64,000 nt of DNA from UBA3006 sp036746695. Its GTDB lineage: Bacteria; Actinomycetota; Acidimicrobiia; Acidimicrobiales; Ilumatobacteraceae. Location: the NCBI GenBank assembly GCA_036746695.1, contig DAIODP010000001.1, forward strand, positions 1 through 64,000, given 5' to 3'. A program made the translations under genes and the position numbers. Positions 13,750 through 22,298 of this stretch are shown one piece after another. The notes under the pieces are model-generated. The model did no database searches. It was not told the origin of the DNA and saw only the letters and a list, made by a program, of their open reading frames with translations. The number at the start of each line of letters is the position of its first letter. Positions within the stretch are counted from its first letter, which is position 1.

Positions 13750-14670
13750 TTGAGCTCAATCACTCCTCGAGAGAGATTTCTTAATTGGATGAGCGTGGAA
13801 CAAGGTCGCTCACCACGAACACTTGACGCCTACGCACGGGACTTGACTGCTTACGAAGATTTCATTGCATCACGTGGGCATGACGTATTTTCGGCGACAT
13901 CGGAAGACATTGAGCAATATATTCTGTTTCAGAGGAATACGGGGAAGGCAGCCAAGAGTGTCGCTCGCTCATTTGCGGCTATTCGCATGTTGTATCGGTA
14001 TTTGTCGGATGAATCAATTCGAGTCGACAACCCTGCGTCCGGTGTTGATGGAGTAAAGGTTCCAAGTGGCATTCCCAAGGCGCTTTCAGAAGAAGATATC
14101 AATCGCTTGTTGTCATCTATCGGCGGTGTCGACTCGTTCGCGCTGCGCGATCGTGCCCTGCTTGAGTTTTTGTATGCGACAGGTGCACGTATATCGGAAG
14201 TATGTGGACTGTCGCTGAGTGATATCGACATGGAATCGGGTCTTGTTCGATTGTTCGGTAAGGGTTCGAAGGAGAGAATCGTTCCCTTTGGCAGCCTGGC
14301 CGCTAAGGCCATGCAGGAGTGGTTGTCGCCAGGAGGTAGGGGAATGCTTGTCCCTCAGCAGTGGGCGCGCCGCGACTTCGCAGATGCAGTATTTCTCGGC
14401 GCACGTGGCACTCGTCTTTCTCGGCAGGCGGCTTGGGGGATTGTTAGAAAATATGCGCGATTGGCTGGGTTGGCAGATGATCTGTCGCCTCACGTTCTAC
14501 GTCACTCGTGCGCAACCCACATGTTGGTTCGTGGCGCCGATTTGAGGATCGTGCAGGAGCTGCTCGGGCACGCGTCCGTAAGCACTACACAGGTGTACAC
14601 GAAAGTAGACAACGAGATTTTGTTTACTATGTACAAGAACGCCCATCCGAGAGCGAATTTGGGTAACTAA
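13750..14670 (+). CDS. xerD: Tyrosine recombinase XerD
   Basis: 306 residues from the TTG at 13750; longer starts overlap pyrG and add no family sequence (the ATG at 13789 is the alternative). N-terminal SAM-like core-binding domain (residues about 4-90) and C-terminal catalytic domain with Arg147 (GARISE), Lys in the beta-hairpin GKGSKER, His248-x-x-Arg251, His274 and nucleophile Tyr283. Resolves chromosome dimers at dif with XerC. Location between pyrG and scpA-scpB is the usual xerD setting in Actinobacteria; the parA gene often found here is absent. Confidence 0.92.
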   Translation: MSSITPRERFLNWMSVEQGRSPRTLDAYARDLTAYEDFIASRGHDVFSATSEDIEQYILFQRNTGKAAKSVARSFAAIRMLYRYLSDESIRVDNPASGVDGVKVPSGIPKALSEEDINRLLSSIGGVDSFALRDRALLEFLYATGARISEVCGLSLSDIDMESGLVRLFGKGSKERIVPFGSLAAKAMQEWLSPGGRGMLVPQQWARRDFADAVFLGARGTRLSRQAAWGIVRKYARLAGLADDLSPHVLRHSCATHMLVRGADLRIVQELLGHASVSTTQVYTKVDNEILFTMYKNAHPRANLGN

Positions 14671-14671
14671 C

Positions 14672-15124
14672 TTGTCGACGAATCATGTATTCCATCTGAT
14701 TAGACGGTTCGTTTCGTCGGTTTTTTCGAGCCGAATTAATGAAGTTGAACTGGCACATGTTCAGTCGATTCTGTCGGTGAGCGAGATGGCTTTATGGATG
14801 AAGTATCAAAACGTTGACAAGCGTCATTCCCTCGTCGTTCTGCACCGACTTAATGAGCTCTTGCCGACTGCTGATAGGGACGCTCAAGCAGCGGCACTGT
14901 TGCATGACATTGGAAAATCGCAATCGCAGTTAGGGGTGCTTCGTCGTGTAGTCGCGACGATAGTCGGACCAAGAACTCGGCGATTTTCTCAATACCACCG
15001 TCACGAAGAGATCGGCATTGGTTTGCTTGAGGACGCTGGTTGCTCCGATGCCACTATTTCTTTATTAAAGGGTGTTGGTGACTCGCAAGTGATCGCTGCG
15101 CTTGCTGCTGCAGACAACATGTAG
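14672..15124 (+). CDS. HD-domain metal-dependent phosphohydrolase-like protein
   Basis: 150 residues, TTG start one base after the xerD stop. The segment KRHSLVVLHRL followed by AALLHDIGKSQSQLG gives the H...HD pattern of HD-domain proteins, with a later HHEEIG-like YHRHEEIGIGLLEDAG. Short single-domain HD proteins of this kind act on nucleotides or nucleotide second messengers, but the substrate cannot be read. Convergent with trpS with three bases between stops. Confidence 0.8.
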   Translation: MSTNHVFHLIRRFVSSVFSSRINEVELAHVQSILSVSEMALWMKYQNVDKRHSLVVLHRLNELLPTADRDAQAAALLHDIGKSQSQLGVLRRVVATIVGPRTRRFSQYHRHEEIGIGLLEDAGCSDATISLLKGVGDSQVIAALAAADNM

Positions 15125-15127
15125 CAA

Positions 15128-16117
15128 TTACTGTTTCGGCGTCATGCCAATGGCTTGGTGTACTCGTTGCAACGTCTTTTGTGCGATAGTTTCGGCACGC
15201 AGCGAACCGACTGAAAGCATTTCGCCCAGTTGCGCTGGATCGGCTATCAAGTCGGCATACTTTGTCTGTATCGGTTGAAGCATTGAAACAACGGCATCGC
15301 CGCAATCCGATTTCAACTTTCCATACTGGCTATATTGCTCGGCCAATGCTTGTTGAGTAGTGCCGGTAACGGAACTCAGGATGTCAAGCAAATTACTGAC
15401 TCCTGGTTTCTTCTCGCGATCGTAAAAGACTTCGTTATCACTGTCGGTCACGGCGCGCTTGAATTTCTTCATTATTGCTTCTGCGGAATCAAGTAAATAC
15501 ACGCATCCAGAATCGCTTTCGGCGGATTTGGACATCTTGGAGGTTGGGTCTTGTAAATCCATGACTCTCGCACCAACAGGTGGAGTGACTGCTTTCGGTA
15601 TGACGAATGTTTCACCAAAACGGTGATTGAAGCGCATGGCGATATCACGGGTGATCTCAATATGTTGTTTCTGATCATCGCCAACAGGTACTTCTTCGGC
15701 GTCATACAGCAATATGTCTGCTGCCTGTAATGCCGGGTATGTGAACAAGCCGGCTGAAACGAAGTCTGCTTCACGCTTGGATTGCTTGTCTTTAAATTGT
15801 GTCATTCTGCTCAGTTCGCCGTAACTAACTGTGCACTCCATAATCCATCCCAATTGGCTGTGCGCGGGGATGTGTGATTGAACAAAGACAGTCGCAATCT
15901 TTGGGTCGAGACCGACAGCGAATAAGACGGCTGCAAGTTGCAGCGTATTGTCGCCGATTACGCCAGGCTTTTCCGTAACCGTGAGCGCGTGTAGATCGAC
16001 GATGCCGTGAAAAACGTCATTTTGATTCTGTCCCGCCACCCAGCTGTTCAGTGCTCCGAGGTAATTGCCGAGGTGGACAGGGCCTGTCGGTTGGATGCAG
16101 GAAAGCACTCGAGCCAC
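15128..16117 (-). CDS. trpS: Tryptophan--tRNA ligase
   Basis: 329 residues. Class I aminoacyl-tRNA synthetase: HIGH-type motif PVHLGNYLGA (residues 14-22), KMSKS at 194-198, and the TrpRS-typical GDDQKQHIE (146-153). GTG start at 16117, with TAGCGT six bases upstream on the minus strand. It stands alone on the minus strand inside a plus-strand cluster (xerD to aroA). Confidence 0.97.
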   Translation of the reverse strand: MARVLSCIQPTGPVHLGNYLGALNSWVAGQNQNDVFHGIVDLHALTVTEKPGVIGDNTLQLAAVLFAVGLDPKIATVFVQSHIPAHSQLGWIMECTVSYGELSRMTQFKDKQSKREADFVSAGLFTYPALQAADILLYDAEEVPVGDDQKQHIEITRDIAMRFNHRFGETFVIPKAVTPPVGARVMDLQDPTSKMSKSAESDSGCVYLLDSAEAIMKKFKRAVTDSDNEVFYDREKKPGVSNLLDILSSVTGTTQQALAEQYSQYGKLKSDCGDAVVSMLQPIQTKYADLIADPAQLGEMLSVGSLRAETIAQKTLQRVHQAIGMTPKQ

Positions 16118-16174
16118 GGCATAACGCTACTTGAAACAATTGACTCAGGGGCTCTTTCAAGTAACCTCGTCCCG
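16118..16174. promoter_or_regulatory. Divergent leaderless promoters, trpS / scpA
   Basis: TAGCGT (16129-16124, minus) lies six bases before the trpS GTG; TAACCT (16162-16167, plus) lies seven bases before the scpA ATG. The whole intergenic space is 57 bases. Confidence 0.55.
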
Positions 16175-16954
16175 ATGGGTTACGAGGTAAATACACCAGT
16201 TTTTGATGGCCCTTTTGACCTGTTGCTTCACTTGATCCTGAAAGAAGAAGTTGACATTCATGAGGTGTCTTTGCTTGGCATTGTCGAGGCTTATCTAGCA
16301 GAAGTTCAAAAGATGCAGATTCTCGACTTGGACGTGGCTACGGAGTTCTTACTCATCGCCGCCACTCTCGTCGAATTAAAGACTCGGCGATTGCTCCCGG
16401 GTCGAGACGACCTGGACATTGATGACGAACTGGCGCTTTGGGAAGAACGCGATTTGCTGCTTGCCAGGCTGCTTGATTGCAAAACCTTCAAGGATGTCGC
16501 TTCGGTGATGAGCAAACTCTCAGAGATGGCTGGCTTGAGCGTTCCTAGGCGGGCTGGCCCTGACGAACGGTTTGCGGAATTGATGCCCGACTTGTTGGAC
16601 GGCGTTAATGCGCTGCGCTTGCATCGCGCGTTTCTTCGTGCCGTGGCTCCAAAAGCCCCGACAAGCATCGATCTATTCCACGTTGCACCAATACGGGCAA
16701 GCGTCGCCGAATCGCTGATGGAGCTGTTGGATCTTTTGCCAGCGCTCGGCTCAATTTCATTTCGTGATCTCACCGATGGCGTCGACGACAGAATCCAGGT
16801 AGTTTGCCGATTCCTTGCCATCCTCGAATTGTTTAAACAGGGTCGAGTAGATCTAGACCAGGCCGATCGATTTGGAGACATCACGATTGTGTGGACGGCC
16901 GGCGATGATCGAGGTTTTGAATCGGCTCTGGTCATTGATAACTACGAGGGATGA
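16175..16954 (+). CDS. scpA: Segregation and condensation protein A
   Basis: 259 residues from the ATG at 16175; an upstream extension to 16007 would run into trpS and is not family-like. Kleisin subunit of the bacterial SMC-ScpAB condensin: N-terminal VFDGPFDLLLHLI motif, the central ELKTRRLLPG stretch, and a winged-helix C-terminus. ATGA overlap with scpB. Confidence 0.94.
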   Translation: MGYEVNTPVFDGPFDLLLHLILKEEVDIHEVSLLGIVEAYLAEVQKMQILDLDVATEFLLIAATLVELKTRRLLPGRDDLDIDDELALWEERDLLLARLLDCKTFKDVASVMSKLSEMAGLSVPRRAGPDERFAELMPDLLDGVNALRLHRAFLRAVAPKAPTSIDLFHVAPIRASVAESLMELLDLLPALGSISFRDLTDGVDDRIQVVCRFLAILELFKQGRVDLDQADRFGDITIVWTAGDDRGFESALVIDNYEG

Positions 16955-17604
16955 ACGGAGAAAAGATGTCAACGCAACAATTTGACGAGAGTTCGGGTTC
17001 AGTCGAGGCGGAAACGGTTCGCGCTCTTGAGGCTATTTTGATGGTCGCAATGGAACCAGTTGATCCCTCGTTGCTTGCCCAACTGCTTGAGCAGCCAGTT
17101 GAAGTAATCGAGCGTCTTTGCGAGGAACTTGCTTCCGCGTACGAGCAGGCTGGACATGGTTTTCAACTTGTCAAGATTGCTGGCGGCTTTCGGCTGCAAT
17201 CCCATCCTGATCTTGCCTCTTACGTTGAACGCTTTGTTCTAGACAGTCAAGAAGTTCGAATCTCATCGGCGGCGCTTGAGACACTCGCGATCATTGCTTA
17301 CAAGCAGCCCATATCTCGTAGTCAAGTGTCCGCCATTCGCGGCGTCGACCCAGATGCAGTCATGCGTACGCTTCAGGCAAGGGGTTACATTACGGAGGTG
17401 GGGCGTGACGATGGCCCAGGCCAGGCAGTCATGTTCGGCACAACGCAAATGTTTTTGGAGAAATTGGGTCTTGCGTCTATTGACAAACTGCCAGGTATTT
17501 CGGAATTCGTTCCAGACGCTTCGGTTGTTGAATCGCTGGAAATGGGTTTGCGTATAGTGCCGCAGTCACAAGCAGTAAATGTCCTGCCAGATTCAGACAT
17601 CTAA
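16951..17604 (+). CDS. scpB: Segregation and condensation protein B
   Basis: 217 residues (212 if the second ATG at 16966, which has GGAGAAAAG upstream, is the real start; I think that one is likely). Two winged-helix domains; ALETLAIIAYKQPISRSQVSAIRGVDPDAVM is the family signature region. Partner of ScpA in condensin. Its stop TAA overlaps the ATG of rluB by one base. Confidence 0.94.
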   Translation: MNGEKMSTQQFDESSGSVEAETVRALEAILMVAMEPVDPSLLAQLLEQPVEVIERLCEELASAYEQAGHGFQLVKIAGGFRLQSHPDLASYVERFVLDSQEVRISSAALETLAIIAYKQPISRSQVSAIRGVDPDAVMRTLQARGYITEVGRDDGPGQAVMFGTTQMFLEKLGLASIDKLPGISEFVPDASVVESLEMGLRIVPQSQAVNVLPDSDI

Positions 17605-18368
17605 TGGTCAACAAATCCGTGCCGGGAGGCACCGATCCAAGTGAAACTTTGGCTACTGGCGAGCGACTTCAAAAGATTCTTGCCCAACGTGGCTGGGGCA
17701 GCCGTCGAGTTTGTGAAGATCTGATCGCAGATGGGCGTGTCACGGTTAACGGTGTGGTTGCAATCTTGGGGCGACGGGTTGATATTGAAGTTGACCAAGT
17801 TGCAATTGACGGTGCGCCTGTAGGTGTCCGACCAGATTTTGTCTATTACTTGCTCAACAAGCCAACGGAAGTTATCTCTACCGCGCGGGACACGCACAAC
17901 CGCGCAACGGTTACCGAGTTGGTGCCCCGTGAACCACGTGTCTATCCGGTTGGTCGTCTCGATGCCGACTCTGAGGGTTTGTTATTACTCACCAACGATG
18001 GTGAGCTGACCAACAGAATCACTCATCCAAGTCATGGCGTGGAGAAGGAGTACTTGGTGCATGTCGAGTGTTCAGATTCTGGGGTTGGAGAGAGCGCGAT
18101 ACATCGATTGCGAATAGGTGTCGATCTGGACGGCGAAGTTACTGCGCCGGCCGATGTGAGCCAAGTTCAGTCGGGTGTTTTGCGAATAGTTATACATGAA
18201 GGAAAAAACAGACAGATTAGAAGGATGTGCGAGGAAGTAGGGCACCCCGTGCTTCGGCTCGTTCGGGTGCGAATTGGACCGATTGTCGATAGATCTTTGC
18301 CGCCGGGTGAATGGCGCCATCTCAGTGCCGCCGAGGTCAAGTCTTTAATAGAGGCAATCTCAAAGTAG
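17604..18368 (+). CDS. rluB: 23S rRNA pseudouridine synthase RluB-type
   Basis: 254 residues. N-terminal S4 RNA-binding domain (ERLQKILAQRGWGSRR, residues 20-35) and RsuA-family catalytic domain with catalytic Asp120 in VGRLDADSEGLLLLTNDG. In this scpA-scpB context the family member is RluB, which modifies U2605 of 23S rRNA. The HEGKNRQIRRM motif near the C-terminus is intact. Confidence 0.93.
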   Translation: MVNKSVPGGTDPSETLATGERLQKILAQRGWGSRRVCEDLIADGRVTVNGVVAILGRRVDIEVDQVAIDGAPVGVRPDFVYYLLNKPTEVISTARDTHNRATVTELVPREPRVYPVGRLDADSEGLLLLTNDGELTNRITHPSHGVEKEYLVHVECSDSGVGESAIHRLRIGVDLDGEVTAPADVSQVQSGVLRIVIHEGKNRQIRRMCEEVGHPVLRLVRVRIGPIVDRSLPPGEWRHLSAAEVKSLIEAISK

Positions 18369-18389
18369 GCCGAGGATACGATTGTCGCT

Positions 18390-19451
18390 GTGAGTATGCG
18401 ACGATGCAACGTTCTTGGGCTTGGCCTTATCGGAGGATCCCTCGCTTCTGCTCTCACTGCACAAGGCTGGCGAGTAAGCGGATCGGATGCAAGAGTCGAT
18501 TCTGAAGCAGAGGCGCTTTCGCTTGGATTAATTCAAGAAATTGGCATCGACGACGGTGCAGAGATTTCGTTTGTCTGCACCCCCGTCAGTTCGATTGTCG
18601 ACCAAGTTCGGATAGCTCTGCAATCCACCGAGGGAATTGTCACCGACGTTGGTGGGGTGAAGGCGCCCGTTGTGGCGGCAATCGACGATCCTCGTTTTGT
18701 CGGTGGGCACCCGATGGCGGGAAGTGAATTGATTGGTCTGCAGGGGGCTGATGCTCAGTTGTTCAACAATGCGGTATGGGTGCTTACACCTTCGGCCACT
18801 ACGCCAGATTCTTCGTTTGCTGTCGTTGCCAATGTCGTGAAATCACTTGGTGCTGAAGTAGTTGTGCTGGATGCGCAGCGCCATGATCAGCTGGTTGCAA
18901 TCGTGTCGCATCTCCCGCACCTCACCGCTGCAACGTTGATGGGTTTGGCTAACGAACAATCTCAAGAGCATGTCGCAGTGCTCCGACTTGCTGCTGGCGG
19001 TTTTCGTGACATGACTCGTGTTGCTTCGGGCCATCCAGCCATATGGTTAGATATCTGCAAGGAAAACAGAGTCGCAATTACAGGTGCCCTTGATTTGTTG
19101 ATCGACGGCTTGATTTCTATGCGAGATGTTGTCGAACAGCAGAATGAATCGGAATTGATGTCGCGCCTACAAGACGCGAGAATCGCTCGATCGAATATCC
19201 CGGGTCGAGTACGTGATCTTCTCGATGTGGTTGAGGTTCGCGTACCAATTCCAGACCGGTCTGGTGCTGCGGCTGAGATTTTCGCAATTGCGGCGGAACT
19301 CGGTGTTAATACTGCGAACTTTGAGGTTGTTCACTCAGTCGAAGGCGATCGTGGCGTTCTGGTTCTGGTTATCGATGAGACCAGTAGGGATGTTTTCCGA
19401 GGTGGTCTCATTGCGCGAGGATTTCGACCGTCGATTTCACGGCTTTCATGA
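18390..19451 (+). CDS. tyrA: Prephenate dehydrogenase with C-terminal ACT domain
   Basis: 353 residues. NAD-binding fold GLGLIGGSLASAL at residues 9-21, the GGHPMAGSE motif with catalytic His, and SHLPHLTAATL. The C-terminal about 75 residues (VRVPIPDRSGAAAEIFAIAAELGVN) form an ACT domain, so feedback control by tyrosine is likely. GTG start with TACGAT seven bases upstream. ATGA overlap with aroA. Confidence 0.93.
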   Translation: MSMRRCNVLGLGLIGGSLASALTAQGWRVSGSDARVDSEAEALSLGLIQEIGIDDGAEISFVCTPVSSIVDQVRIALQSTEGIVTDVGGVKAPVVAAIDDPRFVGGHPMAGSELIGLQGADAQLFNNAVWVLTPSATTPDSSFAVVANVVKSLGAEVVVLDAQRHDQLVAIVSHLPHLTAATLMGLANEQSQEHVAVLRLAAGGFRDMTRVASGHPAIWLDICKENRVAITGALDLLIDGLISMRDVVEQQNESELMSRLQDARIARSNIPGRVRDLLDVVEVRVPIPDRSGAAAEIFAIAAELGVNTANFEVVHSVEGDRGVLVLVIDETSRDVFRGGLIARGFRPSISRLS

Positions 19452-20722
19452 CCATGGTGAGTGCCCGTCGAATCGAGAAAATTACGCATGAGCTCAATGC
19501 GGTTATCTCTGTTCCAGGTTCGAAGTCGATTGCAAATAGGGCACTTGTCTGTGCGGCCTTAGCAAGTGGCGAATCCGTTATATCGGGTGTGCCCGACGGG
19601 AATGACACGGAAGCAATGATCGAAGGTCTCATTTCGCTTGGCGCACGCATCGAGCGGACCGACGACAATGTCATTTTTCGCTCCGGTATCGACCTAGATC
19701 GCATTCATTCCATAACGCTCAACGCGCGTCTTGCCGGAACTACAGCCAGGTTTCTCACTGCGGTGTGCGGTGTGGTGTCGGGCCCCACGTTGATTACGGG
19801 TGAGGACGCTTTGTTGTCGAGACCAATGAATGATTTACACCAATCTTTGTTGTCGTTAGGTATCAGCGTTGAATGGAGGGGTGAGCCGGGACATTTGCCT
19901 GTGGTCATCCACCGCGGCGTCACAACAGGTTCAACGGTTGAGTTGCCAGCCGCGATATCCAGCCAATTCACCAGTGCGCTGTTATTGATATCGCCTGCAC
20001 TCCCAGGTGGTCTGTCGTTATCGGTAATTGGTGAAGTTGTGTCTCAGCCCTACATCGATATGACCACCGTCGTCATGCGTTCGTTCGGTGCCCAAGTTGA
20101 TTCGGCACTCTCCAGCATGATCGTCGCGCCGGGCGGCTACCTCGGTTCATCGTTCCAAGTCGAGCCCGATGCTTCCTCTTCTTCCTACCCGTTGGCTGCA
20201 TCGGCGATTGTTGGTGGGTCGGTTGAGATCAATGGTTTAGGGTCGGACTCAATACAGGGCGACGCCAAATTTGCCGAACTGCTTGGCCAAATGGGTTGTG
20301 ACGTTCAATACACATCACATTCGGTAATTGTCCGTCGGAATAGGACCAAAGAATTGCAGGGTATCGACGTAGATATGCGAGACATGTCCGATCTGGTTCC
20401 AACCTTGGCTGCAGTGGCAGTGTTCGCCTCATCGCCTACCACTATCCGCGGAGTCGGTTTCATTCGCTCGAAGGAAAGCAATCGAATTGACGATCTTGTT
20501 GCAGAACTTCAGGCGGTTGGCGTCGATGCACAGACGACATCAGACGGGCTGATTGTTCATCCGTCACAGGTTCGGGGCGGTTTGGTTAACACTCATCACG
20601 ATCATCGGATGGCAATGGCTTTTTCGCTAATAGGCATTGGCAGTGGGGGCGTGGAAATTGCGAATCCGTCAGTTGTCGGAAAGAGCTGGCCAGGATTTTG
20701 GTCGATGCTCGACGGGCTATAG
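19448..20722 (+). CDS. aroA: 3-phosphoshikimate 1-carboxyvinyltransferase (EPSP synthase)
   Basis: 424 residues, sixth step of the shikimate pathway. SVPGSKSIANRAL with the catalytic Lys is at residues 21-33, LAGTTARFLTA follows, and KESNRIDDLVAELQAVG is near the C-terminus. Start ATG at 19448 overlaps the tyrA stop; ATG-GTG two codons later (19454) is an alternative. The next genes are not cmk-plsC as in many related clusters. Confidence 0.96.
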   Translation: MTMVSARRIEKITHELNAVISVPGSKSIANRALVCAALASGESVISGVPDGNDTEAMIEGLISLGARIERTDDNVIFRSGIDLDRIHSITLNARLAGTTARFLTAVCGVVSGPTLITGEDALLSRPMNDLHQSLLSLGISVEWRGEPGHLPVVIHRGVTTGSTVELPAAISSQFTSALLLISPALPGGLSLSVIGEVVSQPYIDMTTVVMRSFGAQVDSALSSMIVAPGGYLGSSFQVEPDASSSSYPLAASAIVGGSVEINGLGSDSIQGDAKFAELLGQMGCDVQYTSHSVIVRRNRTKELQGIDVDMRDMSDLVPTLAAVAVFASSPTTIRGVGFIRSKESNRIDDLVAELQAVGVDAQTTSDGLIVHPSQVRGGLVNTHHDHRMAMAFSLIGIGSGGVEIANPSVVGKSWPGFWSMLDGL

Positions 20723-20962
20723 ATGCACGAAACACCAAAGTTGAGGGCCGATTATGAAGGCATTCCCATTACTCAGCGGCTTTCGCCGCTTCACCCCCGT
20801 TGGATGGAAATAATGTCGCGTCACAACGCTGCGGTAGGCGACGGTAAGCCAACGTATGCAGATCCCTCTTCAGGACTATCGGTGATGACCGCTCGATTTT
20901 TGGCCGATCGAGGATATTGCTGCACATCGGGCTGTCGTCACTGCCCGTTCGAGCAAGTGTGA
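20723..20962 (+). CDS. DUF5522-like small Cys-rich protein
   Basis: 79 residues, ATG immediately after the aroA stop. The C-terminal RGYCCTSGCRHCPFEQV, with four cysteines and a histidine, is the hallmark of DUF5522, a small family of unknown function; the cluster could bind metal. The preceding half holds a conserved-looking TYADPSSGLSVMTARFLADRG. Confidence 0.8.
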   Translation: MHETPKLRADYEGIPITQRLSPLHPRWMEIMSRHNAAVGDGKPTYADPSSGLSVMTARFLADRGYCCTSGCRHCPFEQV

Positions 20963-20984
20963 TCAACTAGATTGCTTATGTTGT

Positions 20985-21005
20985 CTGGTCGTCCCGGGCG
21001 ACCAG
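20985..21005 (+). promoter_or_regulatory. 7-bp inverted repeat ahead of the phosphoribosyltransferase
   Basis: CTGGTCG-TCCCGGG-CGACCAG, ending 12 bases before the GTG at 21018. The loop contains CCCGGG. There is no T-run, so it is not a terminator; it may be an mRNA hairpin or an operator. Confidence 0.4.
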
Positions 21006-21017
21006 ATTGGAGATGGT

Positions 21018-21515
21018 GTGAGCGACGAGAGAGAAATTCTGACTTGGGAGAAATTTGGTGTTGCCAGCCGAGAGTTGGCGATACAGATTGCTGAAAGCGG
21101 TTACGAGCCAGACATCATTCTTGCCATCGCCAGAGGCGGCCTGCTAACAGCGGGAGCCCTCGGATACGCGCTGTCCGTGAAAAACACATACACCATGAAC
21201 GTCGAGTTTTATACAGGTGTCAACGAAAGACTTGCTGTTCCAATGATCCTGCCGCCCGTGCCAAGCTTGGTAGACATCAAAGATTCGAAAGTTCTTATCG
21301 TCGATGATGTAGCCGACACCGGCCACACACTCAAACACGTTTTGGAGTTTTGTAAGGGACAATTGGCAGACACCAAGATGGCTGTGTTGTACGAAAAGTC
21401 GCAGTCAATTATTAAGTGCGATTATGTATGGAAGCACACCGATCTTTGGATCAATTTTCCTTGGAGCGACAAAGATCCAGTGGCTAAACGAAAATGGAGC
21501 GTCAAGGACGCCTGA
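21018..21515 (+). CDS. Phosphoribosyltransferase (hypoxanthine/xanthine-type, COG2236-like)
   Basis: 165 residues. The PRPP loop KVLIVDDVADTGHTLKHV (residues about 92-109) is unmistakable, and LAIARGGLLTAGALG is the upstream PPi loop. The C-terminal WINFPWS is typical of xanthine/hypoxanthine phosphoribosyltransferase-like proteins of Actinobacteria and Archaea. The exact base is unknown. GTG start with GGAGATG upstream. Three bases separate its stop from the converging glycerophosphodiesterase. Confidence 0.88.
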   Translation: MSDEREILTWEKFGVASRELAIQIAESGYEPDIILAIARGGLLTAGALGYALSVKNTYTMNVEFYTGVNERLAVPMILPPVPSLVDIKDSKVLIVDDVADTGHTLKHVLEFCKGQLADTKMAVLYEKSQSIIKCDYVWKHTDLWINFPWSDKDPVAKRKWSVKDA

Positions 21516-21518
21516 TTT

Positions 21519-22295
21519 TCAGTTTTGACCGCTTGCCCAGTGCGCGCGCTCAATCATCACAGTTTTTAGCGTTTGGAGCGTGTCTGTCATGATTCCATCC
21601 ACGCCAAGGTCGACGAGCTTGTGCATCTCTTCTGCATCGTTAATGGTCCATACGTGAACGTGCAGGCCGATTTCATGTGCATGGTCCACCAGCTGTTTGT
21701 TCGTGATTGTTAGTGGACCTTGCTTCAATGGGATTTGCGCGGCGTGGGCACCAGCGAATGAATTTTTTCCAGTTAATTTAGACAAGAGGCGCAACTTGGC
21801 TACTTCTCGCGGCCCAAGCGAGGAGCAAAGAGTCGGACCGATTGCATTCCGAATTGCGGCAAGTCTGCGATCGCTGAAAGATCCGATGCAAACCCGATCT
21901 ACAACATTGCTTTTTCGCAGTGCAGCGATGAGTGGTTCTACCGCTTGGTCGGCTTTACAGTCGATGTTCACGCGAATGTTTGGCCATGTGGAAAGAATCT
22001 CTTCGAGTGTCGGAATTCGTTCCTTCCCATCAATACGCGCGTCTAGTAAGTCGCTGTACTCAACCTCGCTGATCTTGACATCTATGCCACAGGTTCGTTG
22101 CAGGTCATCATCGTGAAAGGCCATGAGTACGCCGTCTTCGGTGGCGTGTACATCGGTTTCTATGTATCGATAACCCATGTCAATCGCGCGTTGAAACGCA
22201 ACCATCGAATTCTCTGGTTGGTCAACGGCGCCACCACGATGTGCAAAGGCGATGATTGCACCTTGCTCAAGGTAGGGATGTGACCTCACCGTCAA
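21519..22295 (-). CDS. Glycerophosphodiester phosphodiesterase family protein
   Basis: 258 residues. Hydrolyses glycerophosphodiesters to glycerol-3-phosphate and an alcohol. FAHRGGAVDQPENSMVAFQRA contains the catalytic His and the metal-binding E, and IETDVHATEDGVLMAFHDDDLQRT the second His. No signal peptide, so cytoplasmic. The start is TTG at 22295, or GTG two codons on (22289), three bases after the acyl-CoA ligase stop: one operon. A second member of the family is at 49427. Confidence 0.92.
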   Translation of the reverse strand: MTVRSHPYLEQGAIIAFAHRGGAVDQPENSMVAFQRAIDMGYRYIETDVHATEDGVLMAFHDDDLQRTCGIDVKISEVEYSDLLDARIDGKERIPTLEEILSTWPNIRVNIDCKADQAVEPLIAALRKSNVVDRVCIGSFSDRRLAAIRNAIGPTLCSSLGPREVAKLRLLSKLTGKNSFAGAHAAQIPLKQGPLTITNKQLVDHAHEIGLHVHVWTINDAEEMHKLVDLGVDGIMTDTLQTLKTVMIERAHWASGQN

Positions 22296-22298
22296 ACC

